A stretch of 64,000 nucleotides of DNA from DAORHV01 sp964513925 (GTDB lineage Bacteria; Patescibacteriota; Gracilibacteria; Peribacterales; Peribacteraceae). The stretch spans positions 1 through 64,000 of the forward strand of contig CAZENR010000004.1 of NCBI GenBank assembly GCA_964513925.1. Direction: 5' to 3'. The first letter of the stretch is position 1; every line of letters starts with the position of its first letter. Below, piece by piece: positions 16,231 to 24,576 of the stretch. The notes beneath the pieces are model-generated. The model worked only from the letters and a program-made list of their open reading frames with translations. It had not been told where the DNA came from and made no database searches. The translations under genes were made by a program, and so were the position numbers.

Positions 16231-16258
16231 TTGACGAAAATGTGTTTATGCATATAAT
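16231..16258 (+). promoter_or_regulatory. Strong promoter giving a leaderless message
   Basis: TTGACG (16231-16236), 16-nt spacer, TATAAT (16253-16258). The ATG of the downstream gene begins 10 nt after the -10, so the transcript start falls within a few nucleotides of the initiation codon. Confidence 0.7.
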
Positions 16259-16267
16259 CCTGCGCCC

Positions 16268-17491
16268 ATGCACACGCCAAGAAGCTACAACATCATCGCC
16301 CCCGCAGATGTAGCGGGCTGGGAAATTATGGAGTCATTACCCCCCGAGCTGCTGCCCGTGGAAGTGCTCAAGCGTGACACTGCCGAACGGGCGTGGGCGC
16401 AGGTTGCCGATACGCGCGCGCAGACGTTGGTGGCATCCATGCTGGAGCAGGGGGGCGAGCGGTATCTCGGTGTCGTCCTCAAGACGCGGCCGCGCCTTGT
16501 GCGTCCCGAGCGCGGCAAGCCGGCATCCGACTTTCCGGCTGGGATGCAAATTGAAGCCGTTTCCAGTGTGGAATTACCAACAGTCGAAGATAGTGGTGTG
16601 GATGGATTTGCGTTAGGGGAGCTGTATGCCAATCCGGCACATGGAATGAAGCCGACACATATTCGTTTTGATTACACCTCAAAGCCGCGCACGGGCCTTC
16701 ACTACATCGGTCAGCAAGAGCTACGCGAGGTGCTTGCGAGAGGTGGTGTAGATGCCCGCATGCTTGCCGCAATTCTCATGATACGCGCCAAACAGCAGAT
16801 GACGCTTGCGCAGCAACCTGCCGAGCAGGGTATGGAATTCGTGCAGCGCGTACTCCCAATTCCCCCGCTTCCCGCTACGGTGCTAGCACAACACACGCTG
16901 CAAGCGCGTCTGGGTATTGCCCACGTTACGGCGGGTTGGATTGAGCAGGGCATCGAGCGCCAACAGCTTGTCCGCATTGAAAACGGCACGGCGATTGCGG
17001 CCCCAGGTATGGCGTTGCCGCACTATCGACGAAACGACGATGTTCTACAAATGGGTGTAGTAGAGAACTGGCGGCCGCTTGTTGCAACAAACGGTCGTTG
17101 GCTTACCGAAATTCCCGGTGGCTTTAAGGGCTGGAGGAATGAATTGAAGGGGGAATTCGGAGCCGAGGTAGCCGAGCAACAGGTGCAGAGCATGCCGACT
17201 ATTGTCGCAGACCCGTCCACAGAAGGATTCGATCTCGATTTGCGCTCTATGGAGGTGCGTACGACTGGCTCGCAAGAACTCGATGAAACAGAAGACGGCA
17301 TGATGGTTCCTCCCAGCTGGCTGTCCGACCGCCGTCTTATCCACTTCACGCAGGACGGTACCATTGCAGACGGTCGCACAATGGCTGCCATGCAGATGTT
17401 GGAAATACTCCAAGGCGCGGATTTCCTTCGCGGATATCGTGCATGGCAAACGCAGATCGCCGATGAGGCACAGCGTCGGAAGGGGCAATAA
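16268..17491 (+). CDS. Hypothetical protein with two degenerate Nudix-like segments
   Basis: 407 aa, no signal peptide. Two regions look like diverged Nudix folds. At about 66-140, GVVLKTRP is followed by SDFPAGMQIE, SSVELPTVEDSG and a later strand. At about 262-330, GVVENWRPLVATNGRWLTEIPGGF is interrupted here for length and followed by NELKGEFGAE. The layout (strand, Rp, E.P.G, helix) fits ADP-ribose pyrophosphatase-like Nudix domains, but the REXXEE catalytic glutamates are largely replaced, so hydrolase activity is doubtful. A central helical section (150-255) lies between them. The domain assignment is inference by eye. It has a strong promoter of its own and is convergent with uvrB. Confidence 0.6.
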   Translation: MHTPRSYNIIAPADVAGWEIMESLPPELLPVEVLKRDTAERAWAQVADTRAQTLVASMLEQGGERYLGVVLKTRPRLVRPERGKPASDFPAGMQIEAVSSVELPTVEDSGVDGFALGELYANPAHGMKPTHIRFDYTSKPRTGLHYIGQQELREVLARGGVDARMLAAILMIRAKQQMTLAQQPAEQGMEFVQRVLPIPPLPATVLAQHTLQARLGIAHVTAGWIEQGIERQQLVRIENGTAIAAPGMALPHYRRNDDVLQMGVVENWRPLVATNGRWLTEIPGGFKGWRNELKGEFGAEVAEQQVQSMPTIVADPSTEGFDLDLRSMEVRTTGSQELDETEDGMMVPPSWLSDRRLIHFTQDGTIADGRTMAAMQMLEILQGADFLRGYRAWQTQIADEAQRRKGQ

Positions 17492-17511
17492 TCCTCAGCA
17501 GGATCGCGCCG

Positions 17512-19563
17512 TTATGCCTCGCGCCTCAACAGCTCTATTTCGTCGCGCAAGTCGGCAGCCTTCTCAAATTCCATGTTTTTGGCGGCCAAATCCATTTGAG
17601 CCTCCAGCTCCTCGATAAGGCGCTTCTTTTCGTCCTTGGGAATTTTGGCATGGTCGTACTTCTTGCTCTGGCCCAGCTTTTGCTTGCTGTGCTCCTCTGC
17701 AATGTCCTTAATCGCCTTGATGATGGTTTTGGGAGTGATGCCGTGCTTCTTGTTGTACGCCTCCTGAATGCTGCGTCGCCGGTCGGTTTCTTCCATGGCG
17801 GCCTTCATGGCGTCGGTAATCTTGTCCGCGTATAGCACCACGTGGCCGTTGATGTTGCGTGCCGCGCGTCCAATAGTCTGCAGCAGGGCGTCGCGAGAGC
17901 GCAGGAACCCCTGCTGATCTGCGTCGAGAATGGCGATAAAGCTGACTTCCGGAAGGTCCAAGCCTTCGCGCAGGAGGTTGATACCCACCAAGATATCAAT
18001 CTCGCCGCTGCGGAGCTGACGCAGAATTTCCACACGCTCCATGGTTTCGATATCGCTGTGCAGGTATCGCACTTTGTACTCCAATCCTTGGAAATAGGTG
18101 GCCAAATCCTCGGCGCTCTTCTTGGTAAGTGCCGTAACCAGCACGCGTTCGCCGCGCTTGATAGTGGCGTTGATCTCTTTGGTGATGTGGTCGATTTGGT
18201 GCTTCTTCGGATGCACGGCCACCTGCGGATCTACCAGGCCTGTGGGACGGATGATTTGCTCCACGATGTAGTCCTGCTTCGCCGCCCCCTTAGGCGGCTT
18301 GGCCGTGTGCTTGTACTCGTACGGGCCGGGAGTAGCCGACACGTACACCGCTTGGTTGATGCGCTCTTCGAACTCCGCAAATTTCAGCGGCCGGTTGTCG
18401 TGGGCGCTGGGCAGGCGGAAGCCGTACTCAATCAGCGTGGATTTGCGTTGGTAGTTCCCTTCGTGCATGCCGCCGATTTGCGGAATGGAAATGTGCGACT
18501 CGTCCACGAACAGCAGGTAATCGTCCGGGAAGTAATCCAGCAGCGTTTCCGTCGGCTGGCCGGGCTCGCGATTACCCAGGTACCGTACGTAGTTCTCAAT
18601 GCCGGTGCAGTACCCGGTCTCGCGCAGCATTTCCATGTCGTACTCGGTGCGTTGGCGGATGCGCTCGGCTTTGGCATGTTCACCTCGCTTCAGAAAGGCC
18701 TTTTCCGTTTCAGTCATTTCGGCCTTAATGCGCTCGATGGCATTGTCGATCTTCTCCTTGGTAGTCACGTTGTGTGCCGCAGGGAAGATGGTCACCTCGT
18801 TCATGTCTCCGATCAATTCGCCCGTGAAACTGTCCACCTCCTGGATTGTCTCAATTTCGTCGAACGGCATTTCGATGCGAATGACCGTATCGCCGCTTGG
18901 CGGGAAAATTTCCACCGTGTCGCCCAGTACGTGGAACATGCCCTGCTTAAATTGCATGGTGCTGCGGCGGTACTGAATGTCCGTCAGCAGGCGTAGCAGA
19001 CGCTGGCGCTGGAACGGCATGCCGCGCTTGAGTGTCAGTGCCAGCAATGAGTAGTCCTCCACACTGCCAAGGCCGTAAATGCACGAGACAGATGCCACGA
19101 TAAGCACGTCGCGTCGTGTCAGCAGGTTGTGCGTTGCAGCGTGGCGGAACTTGGCGATTTCCTCGTTGATGCTGGCATCTTTTTCAATGTACGTGTCTGT
19201 GGTGGGTAGGTAGGCCTCGGGTTGGTAGTAGTCGTAGTACGACACGAAGTAGCTCACCGCGTTCTCCGGGAAGAACTGCTGGAACTCGCTGCACAGCTGA
19301 GCCGCAAGCGTCTTGTTGTGCGCAAGCACCAGCGTGGGCCGCTGCAATTGCTGCACGATGTTGGCCATGGTGAACGTCTTGCCCGTACCGGTCGCCCCCA
19401 GCAGTGTTTGGTGGCGCTCCTTTGCACGTAAGCCTTGTGCCAGCTTTTCAATCGCCGCCGGCTGGTCGCCGGTAGGCTTGTAACTGGAGACAAGTTTGAA
19501 GGGGCGCTCGGCTACTTTTGGCAGCTGCACGCCTTGTGCCGGATCGGTTGGGTTGGTGGCCAT
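17512..19563 (-). CDS. uvrB: Excinuclease ABC subunit B
   Basis: A 683-aa helicase-like damage-verification subunit of nucleotide excision repair. Walker A GATGTGKTFT, the beta-hairpin region YFVSYYDYYQPEAYLP, DEXX-type LLFVDESHIS, motif V/VI GINLLREGLDLPEV and QTIGRAARN, and the C-terminal UVR domain (LEAQMDLAAKNMEFEKAADLRDEI split around EKAADLRDEIE) are all present. The start at MATNPTD is preferred to one 18 nt upstream, since TACACT (19573-19578) lies 9 nt ahead. UvrA and UvrC are not in the window. It follows the exosortase gene by 59 nt but probably has its own promoter. Confidence 0.96.
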   Translation of the reverse strand: MATNPTDPAQGVQLPKVAERPFKLVSSYKPTGDQPAAIEKLAQGLRAKERHQTLLGATGTGKTFTMANIVQQLQRPTLVLAHNKTLAAQLCSEFQQFFPENAVSYFVSYYDYYQPEAYLPTTDTYIEKDASINEEIAKFRHAATHNLLTRRDVLIVASVSCIYGLGSVEDYSLLALTLKRGMPFQRQRLLRLLTDIQYRRSTMQFKQGMFHVLGDTVEIFPPSGDTVIRIEMPFDEIETIQEVDSFTGELIGDMNEVTIFPAAHNVTTKEKIDNAIERIKAEMTETEKAFLKRGEHAKAERIRQRTEYDMEMLRETGYCTGIENYVRYLGNREPGQPTETLLDYFPDDYLLFVDESHISIPQIGGMHEGNYQRKSTLIEYGFRLPSAHDNRPLKFAEFEERINQAVYVSATPGPYEYKHTAKPPKGAAKQDYIVEQIIRPTGLVDPQVAVHPKKHQIDHITKEINATIKRGERVLVTALTKKSAEDLATYFQGLEYKVRYLHSDIETMERVEILRQLRSGEIDILVGINLLREGLDLPEVSFIAILDADQQGFLRSRDALLQTIGRAARNINGHVVLYADKITDAMKAAMEETDRRRSIQEAYNKKHGITPKTIIKAIKDIAEEHSKQKLGQSKKYDHAKIPKDEKKRLIEELEAQMDLAAKNMEFEKAADLRDEIELLRREA

Positions 19564-19622
19564 GAGCCGTGGAGTGTACACGAATCACCCTTCCGAAGAA
19601 AGGCTGAGACTCCCGGGCAGGG

Positions 19623-20552
19623 CTATCTCCGGCGTGGCGCCAGAGCCAGCTTGTCGAATATCCATACGGCACCCAGCACCAAGAGCATGCCGGCTACTCC
19701 ATGAAACAACTCCATGCCCAGCATGCGGTCGTAGCTGCCGATGATCATAATTCCTGCAATACGGATGCCATTTGCAAGAAAGAGCAGGCAGGCGCATGCA
19801 GCACCTACGATAACCGCCCGCAGCGGATACTGCGCAGACCGGTAGTGCCAACAGGCGTAGGCGAGGAGGATGAACAACACGACTCCGTCCAGCGCCGCGC
19901 ATTGCGGCCCCACCCTGGTGGCAAACCCGCGGAATGCGATGACGAATGTGTGTGGGTCCACCTGCGTGGCTCCACTATCTACCAGGCGCAGCAACCACCC
20001 TGCCAGTGTCAGCGCTGGCCCCGCGAGGCTAGCGTGATAGGCTGCGGAGAAGACGCCAGCGGCAATAAAGCCCATGCCAAGCAGTGTGCATGCACCAAGC
20101 GCGCGCAGGCAGTGACGGAGTGCGTTCCACGGATACAGCAGTCCAAACCACAGCGCACCCGGTAGCATCAGGCAACCGTACATAGCGAGTGTGAGGGCAA
20201 TGCCTTGCATGTGTGGGAGCTGGCGCCAGTGCCAGAAGAGTGGTTGTGATGGATGGCTTACCCAGAGCGCCAGGCATGTTGCTGCAACAATGCAAGCTCC
20301 CGTTACCACGCGCTGCCGCAGCGACGGCTCTCGCACTGCGTTCATGCGGTTGTCTTGCGCCAGCCAGAGCGCAAGCGCCATACCCAGAATGCCCAAGTGA
20401 TAATGCTGCGGCGGTAACGGCAGGAAGCCCAGAGCAACCGGACCTATGTATGCTCCGAAGGGAGCGGCGTACACCAAAAGCGGCATGCCGATGAGTGCGC
20501 CGCAAAGAATCCAAACCCGTCTAGCCGAAGCGGTATTTGCGGTGCTCTTCAC
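19623..20552 (-). CDS. Exosortase/archaeosortase-family transpeptidase-like membrane protein
   Basis: 309 aa with about eight hydrophobic segments. The family's Cys-Arg-His catalytic arrangement is visible in the expected contexts: GPQCAALDG (Cys 218) before a helix, NGIRIAG (Arg 264) after a helix, and LFHGVAG (His 284) in the final helix. Exosortases cleave C-terminal tripartite sorting signals (PEP-CTERM and relatives) and transfer the exported protein. The gene starts 2 nt after the second of two tiny genes whose products have a signal peptide followed directly by a conserved motif, hydrophobic segment and basic tail, as expected of substrates. Subfamily cannot be assigned; no EpsI-like domain is fused. 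Confidence 0.8.
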   Translation of the reverse strand: MKSTANTASARRVWILCGALIGMPLLVYAAPFGAYIGPVALGFLPLPPQHYHLGILGMALALWLAQDNRMNAVREPSLRQRVVTGACIVAATCLALWVSHPSQPLFWHWRQLPHMQGIALTLAMYGCLMLPGALWFGLLYPWNALRHCLRALGACTLLGMGFIAAGVFSAAYHASLAGPALTLAGWLLRLVDSGATQVDPHTFVIAFRGFATRVGPQCAALDGVVLFILLAYACWHYRSAQYPLRAVIVGAACACLLFLANGIRIAGIMIIGSYDRMLGMELFHGVAGMLLVLGAVWIFDKLALAPRRR

Positions 20553-20554
20553 AA

Positions 20555-20749
20555 TTAGTAGTTCTTGTCGTCATCGCGGCGCTTTCCTCGTATGAGTCGG
20601 TGCCCCACAACGCCTATGGCCGGTATCGCCAGCCAGCCAAAGAACGGTGAGTCCCCTTCAGGAACAGGGGGTCCTGCAACAGCCAAAGCGGCATGCGGCA
20701 TAAGCCAGGCAGACATACCGATAACAAGAGTGAGAATGAGATGCTTCAT
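20555..20749 (-). CDS. Mini-protein, putative exosortase substrate (copy 2)
   Basis: 64 aa. A cleavable-looking signal peptide (MKHLILTLVIGMSAWLMPHAALA) leaves a very short exported stretch, then PPVPEGDSPFF, a hydrophobic helix GWLAIPAIGVVG and a basic tail HRLIRGKRR. This motif-helix-basic tail order is that of CTERM sorting signals, but here there is almost no mature domain between signal peptide and sorting signal. It is paralogous to the adjacent 57-aa protein, sharing DSPFFGWLAIP and IGVVG. Spacing is 1 nt upstream and 2 nt downstream, so it is co-transcribed with the exosortase gene. The substrate role is inferred from context. Confidence 0.75.
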   Translation of the reverse strand: MKHLILTLVIGMSAWLMPHAALAVAGPPVPEGDSPFFGWLAIPAIGVVGHRLIRGKRRDDDKNY

Positions 20750-20750
20750 G

Positions 20751-20924
20751 TTATTGCCCGGATTTGTCTTTCAGAATCTGCTTTCCCACTACTCCTATAA
20801 CAGGGATTGCAAGCCATCCAAAAAACGGGGAGTCGGGCAGTGGAGGGGCTCCTACAGCTAGTGCCGCTGCAGGAACAAGGCATGCTGCCACGCCAATAAT
20901 TGCATTGATCCAACGTGAACTCAT
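20751..20924 (-). CDS. Mini-protein, putative exosortase substrate (copy 1)
   Basis: 57 aa from the ATG at MSSRWINA; a longer in-frame extension to 20999 would add an unlikely 25-residue cap. A signal peptide (IIGVAACLVPAAALA) is followed after two residues by PPLPDSPFFGWLAIP, the hydrophobic helix, and the basic tail KQILKDK. It is the first gene of the three-gene exosortase operon. TAGCGT lies 7 nt before the ATG, a weak -10. Removal by signal peptidase and exosortase would release or attach only about ten residues, so a peptide signal, a wall-linked tag or a regulatory role are all conceivable. Confidence 0.72.
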   Translation of the reverse strand: MSSRWINAIIGVAACLVPAAALAVGAPPLPDSPFFGWLAIPVIGVVGKQILKDKSGQ

Positions 20925-20997
20925 GGCACATACGCTACCACTGACTTGCGACGAGAAACAATCACGAATCAAGAAAAGACTGGAGTAGACTGTGCGC

Positions 20998-21951
20998 ATG
21001 TCCGTTGCATGGAATCCGGCTCAAATGCAGGTGCCGTGGACCGAATCCCCTTTTTTTGCCGAGCTCCTTGCCACCTCGGCACTCTCAGGGCAACAGCGCG
21101 CAATGGCCGAGGCATTTTCCAAAGACGGCTACATCGTACTGTCGCCCTCGTCGCCGGAGTTTGCAAACACAGTTGCGGCACTTCGTGCGGCACCACCTTC
21201 ATTCTCCGGCGACCGTGGAACCGACCTGTGGCGCACCGACGCGCGAGTACGCAGTCTTGCGCTTGCCCCCGAGGTGCTTGCCGCATGCAACATGTTGTAC
21301 CGGCGCGATCCGATTGCGTTTCAAACCCTCAATTTTCTTCGCGGCACGCAGCAGCCCACGCATAGCGACGCCATTCATTTCCATGCGTTCCCGCAACGAT
21401 TTCTCTGTGGCGCATGGGTGGCGCTGGAAGATATAGACGAAGAGAACGGGCCGCTCCACATTTTCCCAGGGAGCCATCGTCTGCCGTTATACGACATGCA
21501 CGATATCGGCCTACCCTCTTCTCGCGATGCATACCCGGCGTACGAAGAAGCAATCGGCCGGCTGGCTACTGCATTGGGTTTGCAAAAGCGTGCGGTTACT
21601 GTTCGGGCAGGACAGGTAGTGCTGTGGGCGGCGAATCTGCTGCATGGCGGAGAGCCCATTCGCGATGCGACTCGCACTCGTCTCAGCCAGGTGACGCACT
21701 ACGTCTTCCGTGACTGCATGTACTACGCACCTATTCTGTCCGACCCGTTTGCGGGCTGCGTCCGTTTGCGGAACATTGTCGATATCGCTACCGGGAAACC
21801 GGTGCCTCACGTATATCGTGGCGCGCCGCTGCGCGTGTCGCCCGACCAGGCATTTTGGCAGGATCCTTCGCTCGGCACCTTCCTACACACGGTGTTTGCG
21901 CGGGCACTGCGTGCACTAGAAAAGGTGGCAGCACGCCTGGGGGTGCGGTAG
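20998..21951 (+). CDS. Phytanoyl-CoA dioxygenase (PhyH)-family oxygenase
   Basis: A 317-aa Fe(II)/2-oxoglutarate-dependent oxygenase-like protein. The jelly-roll signature is visible: DGYIVL at the N-terminus, the metal-binding HSDAIHFH (H-x-D type), AWVALEDIDEENGPLHIFPGSH, and the distal histidine in LWAANLLHGGEP with a following Arg in TRTRLSQVTHY for 2-oxoglutarate. Substrate is unknown; the family includes hydroxylases of lipids, antibiotics and small molecules. TAGACT (20986-20991) is exactly 6 nt from the ATG. It is divergent from the exosortase operon and 9 nt upstream of serS. Confidence 0.85.
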   Translation: MSVAWNPAQMQVPWTESPFFAELLATSALSGQQRAMAEAFSKDGYIVLSPSSPEFANTVAALRAAPPSFSGDRGTDLWRTDARVRSLALAPEVLAACNMLYRRDPIAFQTLNFLRGTQQPTHSDAIHFHAFPQRFLCGAWVALEDIDEENGPLHIFPGSHRLPLYDMHDIGLPSSRDAYPAYEEAIGRLATALGLQKRAVTVRAGQVVLWAANLLHGGEPIRDATRTRLSQVTHYVFRDCMYYAPILSDPFAGCVRLRNIVDIATGKPVPHVYRGAPLRVSPDQAFWQDPSLGTFLHTVFARALRALEKVAARLGVR

Positions 21952-21960
21952 TCTGCGCGC

Positions 21961-23259
21961 ATGATTGACCTAAACGATCTCCGCACACGCCCCGATGCAT
22001 ACCGTGATGCCGCCAAGAAGAAGCGCCTGAAAATCGACATCGATGCATTCCTCAAACTAGACGAGGAGCGCCGTACATTGCTGCACGACGTCGAGAAGAT
22101 GCGCGCAGAGAAAAACAAGGTGAGCGCCGAGGTGCCCAAGATGAAAGGTGACGAGAAAGCCAAGGCAGTCGCCGCCATGAAGGAGTTGTCGACTTCGATG
22201 AAGCAAAAAGAAGAAAAGTTGGCTCTCATTGAAGCGCAATGGTTGGACCAGCAGTTGCGCCTGCCGGGCATTCCGTTGCCGCAGGTTCCCGAAGGAAAGG
22301 ATGACACCGAAAACAAGCAGCTGCGCACCTGGGGCGAGCTGCCCACGTTTGCATTCGAGCCCAAAGATCACGTCGCACTTGGAACGGCGCTGGATATCAT
22401 CGACATTCCGCGCGGCGTAAAGGTTGCCGGCAGCCGTTTCTACTTCCTCAAGGGCGATGCCGCCCGCCTGGAGCTGGCCGTGCTGCAGTTCACTGTGGAT
22501 TTGCTCGTGAAGCGCGGCTTCACATTATTCATCCCACCGGTGCTGGCCAACTGGGATGCCATGATGGGCACCAGCTACTTCCCGGGCGGAGAGGAGCAGG
22601 CATACGCACTGGGCGTGCGTCGTGAGAAAGGCGGCCCCATCGAGGCAGACGATTTGTACCTAGTGGGGACCTCGGAAGTGTCGGTGGCCAGTTACCACAA
22701 AGACGAAGTTCTGGATGCACTCCCCCGTCGTTATTGCGGCCAGAGCTACTGCTTCCGTCGCGAAGCGGGAACCTACGGCAAGGACACGCACGGCCTGTAT
22801 CGTATTCACCAGTTCCAGAAAGTGGAGCAGGTCATCTTCTGCGAGGCGGACGCCGAAGTCAGCATGCAGCTGCACAAGGAAATTCTTGGCAATGCCGAAG
22901 CCGTACTCCAGGCGCTCAAGCTGCCATACCGTGTTGTAGATGTCTGTACCGGAGATATGGGTCTGGGGCAGGTGTACAAGAACGATATTGAAACCTGGAT
23001 GCCCAGCCGCAAGGCCTACGGAGAAACGCACAGCTGTTCCAGCTTCTACGACTTCCAGTCGCGTCGCTTGGGTGTAAAGTACGTCGCCAAGGATGGCAGC
23101 AAGAAGTTTGCCTACACGCTCAATAACACCTGTGTCGCCAGCCCGCGCATTCTTATTCCGCTGCTCGAGATGTATCAAAACGCAGATGGCTCCATCACCA
23201 TTCCGGAAGTGCTGCGTCCGTACATGGGAGGCCAGGAGAAGATCGTGCGCAAGGCTTAG
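21961..23259 (+). CDS. serS: Seryl-tRNA synthetase
   Basis: A 432-aa class II synthetase charging tRNA-Ser. The N-terminal coiled-coil arm (about 28-100, Lys/Glu-rich) binds the long variable arm of tRNA-Ser. Motif 2 (QSYCFRREAG) and motif 3 (NNTCVASPRILIPLLE in place of the usual GTALA..R) lie in the catalytic domain, with VGTSEV and HQFQKVEQ. Length is as in other bacteria. TAGTCT (21949-21954) lies 6 nt before the ATG and its TAG is also the stop codon of the upstream PhyH gene. It overlaps the convergent kinase-like gene by 4 nt. Confidence 0.95.
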   Translation: MIDLNDLRTRPDAYRDAAKKKRLKIDIDAFLKLDEERRTLLHDVEKMRAEKNKVSAEVPKMKGDEKAKAVAAMKELSTSMKQKEEKLALIEAQWLDQQLRLPGIPLPQVPEGKDDTENKQLRTWGELPTFAFEPKDHVALGTALDIIDIPRGVKVAGSRFYFLKGDAARLELAVLQFTVDLLVKRGFTLFIPPVLANWDAMMGTSYFPGGEEQAYALGVRREKGGPIEADDLYLVGTSEVSVASYHKDEVLDALPRRYCGQSYCFRREAGTYGKDTHGLYRIHQFQKVEQVIFCEADAEVSMQLHKEILGNAEAVLQALKLPYRVVDVCTGDMGLGQVYKNDIETWMPSRKAYGETHSCSSFYDFQSRRLGVKYVAKDGSKKFAYTLNNTCVASPRILIPLLEMYQNADGSITIPEVLRPYMGGQEKIVRKA

Positions 23260-24470
23260 GCTTTACGGCGGATAATCTCCCATTTGCTTCCGGCGGGAAC
23301 CGGCATCGTTTGGCCTGCGGTGTCTTCGGTGTGCTTGGCGGAACAGGACTCTGCGCCGAACGCGCGACAGCGCTCCAGAATGAGCGGGAAATCGATCATT
23401 TCTTTCTGCATATCCGACAAATGGCAGCGCCACCGCATGACACGCTTCTCTATATTCAGCGCGCGTGCCAAGCCGTTCATGGCGCGCACGTAGTTCATGC
23501 CGTTCAATGCATCCAGCACATCGGCATGAATGTCGCCGATAGGCTGCGGAGACGAGAGACGCGTGAGTGCGGTGGATAATCTGTTCAGGCACTGCGGCAC
23601 CGGGTGCAGCGGGTCTAGCAGCGTGGCCGCCCAGCGCTCTCGACGCTTTATGTTGCGCCTGTGAAACAGGACATTATCTCCTTCACCCAAAACATCGATG
23701 ATCTCGCCGGTTTCCTCGGTGTACTGAATGCCCCGTTCCACTAACAGTCTCACAACCGCACGCATGCCGCTGTCTCTGCGCATGGCGTTCATCATTGCTG
23801 CAAGGGGCCTGGACTGCTGCACCGCCAGAAATTCTTCGCGCCCCACCGGCGCATCATGCTCTGCTCCTGCATCCAGCACCAAGTGCTTGTTTACCCGTTC
23901 GTATCGGCTGACGTACGGGTGTGTCCTGGGCAAGAGAGGCAGCCCTTTTGCTTGCGCATCTGTATCGGTGACGGTGCCAATTTCATTCCCGTCCCAATCG
24001 GTATGAAATTCGGCATAGCCGCAACACAAGCGCTGTACCCCGCTCAAATCTATATGTTGCTGCGCAATGACCAGGCGCTGTTCGCCGGTATCGCAGGAAT
24101 GCAGCATGGCGTGCTCGTGCGGGAACCAATGCTCGTCGCGCATGTACTTTTTCAGTACATCCATTCGTTTCCGATGGACTTCCAATTCTTCTGAAGACGA
24201 TTCGTGCAGTCCTACCTTTAACACGAAGGGAAGGTGGTACGGATTGCCCTTGAGTGGCAGGCGCATGCCGGTCAACACCATGCTTTCTCCACCATGCCCC
24301 AGCGGGCGAAACACCATCGGCTGCCTGCCGTCGGCCACGGACGTATGAACGAGTCCGGTGCGAATTTGAGCGACGATATCGTCGATAAACCTGTGGTGCA
24401 GTTGCGTCGCCTCAGGATGAGGCTGCTCATCAGGTGTTCCTTCATCGCTGACTTCCGAGGTTTCAGCCAT
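23256..24470 (-). CDS. Hypothetical protein with possible protein-kinase-like fold
   Basis: 404 aa starting MAETSEVSDE; an upstream extension to 24536 is less likely. RPLGHGGESMVL (about 56-66) resembles a glycine-rich loop, FVLKVGL (Lys 85) the ATP-anchoring lysine, and IIDVLGEGDNVLF (Asp 259, Asn 266) followed by TLLDPLHP (Asp 286) resembles the D-x6-N and metal-binding Asp of aminoglycoside-phosphotransferase/kinase folds. This is pattern matching by eye; the family is not recognised. The remainder is helical and the extreme N-terminus acidic. It overlaps serS convergently by 4 nt and is divergent from the glycosyltransferase gene. Confidence 0.65.
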   Translation of the reverse strand: MAETSEVSDEGTPDEQPHPEATQLHHRFIDDIVAQIRTGLVHTSVADGRQPMVFRPLGHGGESMVLTGMRLPLKGNPYHLPFVLKVGLHESSSEELEVHRKRMDVLKKYMRDEHWFPHEHAMLHSCDTGEQRLVIAQQHIDLSGVQRLCCGYAEFHTDWDGNEIGTVTDTDAQAKGLPLLPRTHPYVSRYERVNKHLVLDAGAEHDAPVGREEFLAVQQSRPLAAMMNAMRRDSGMRAVVRLLVERGIQYTEETGEIIDVLGEGDNVLFHRRNIKRRERWAATLLDPLHPVPQCLNRLSTALTRLSSPQPIGDIHADVLDALNGMNYVRAMNGLARALNIEKRVMRWRCHLSDMQKEMIDFPLILERCRAFGAESCSAKHTEDTAGQTMPVPAGSKWEIIRRKA

Positions 24471-24576
24471 ACTATAGTTATGACAGAAAATTAATGTGTG
24501 ACAACTATCTGCTTGCTGTGCGCCTCCGTACAGCACAGAGATGCGAAAAGATCGTCATGCCGTATACTGCGTATCC

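Noticed and set aside
17842..18996. 384-codon open frame on the plus strand opposite uvrB
   Set aside because: It is antisense to a complete UvrB with all motifs; composition (Val/His/Gly-rich, no motif) is that of a shadow frame.
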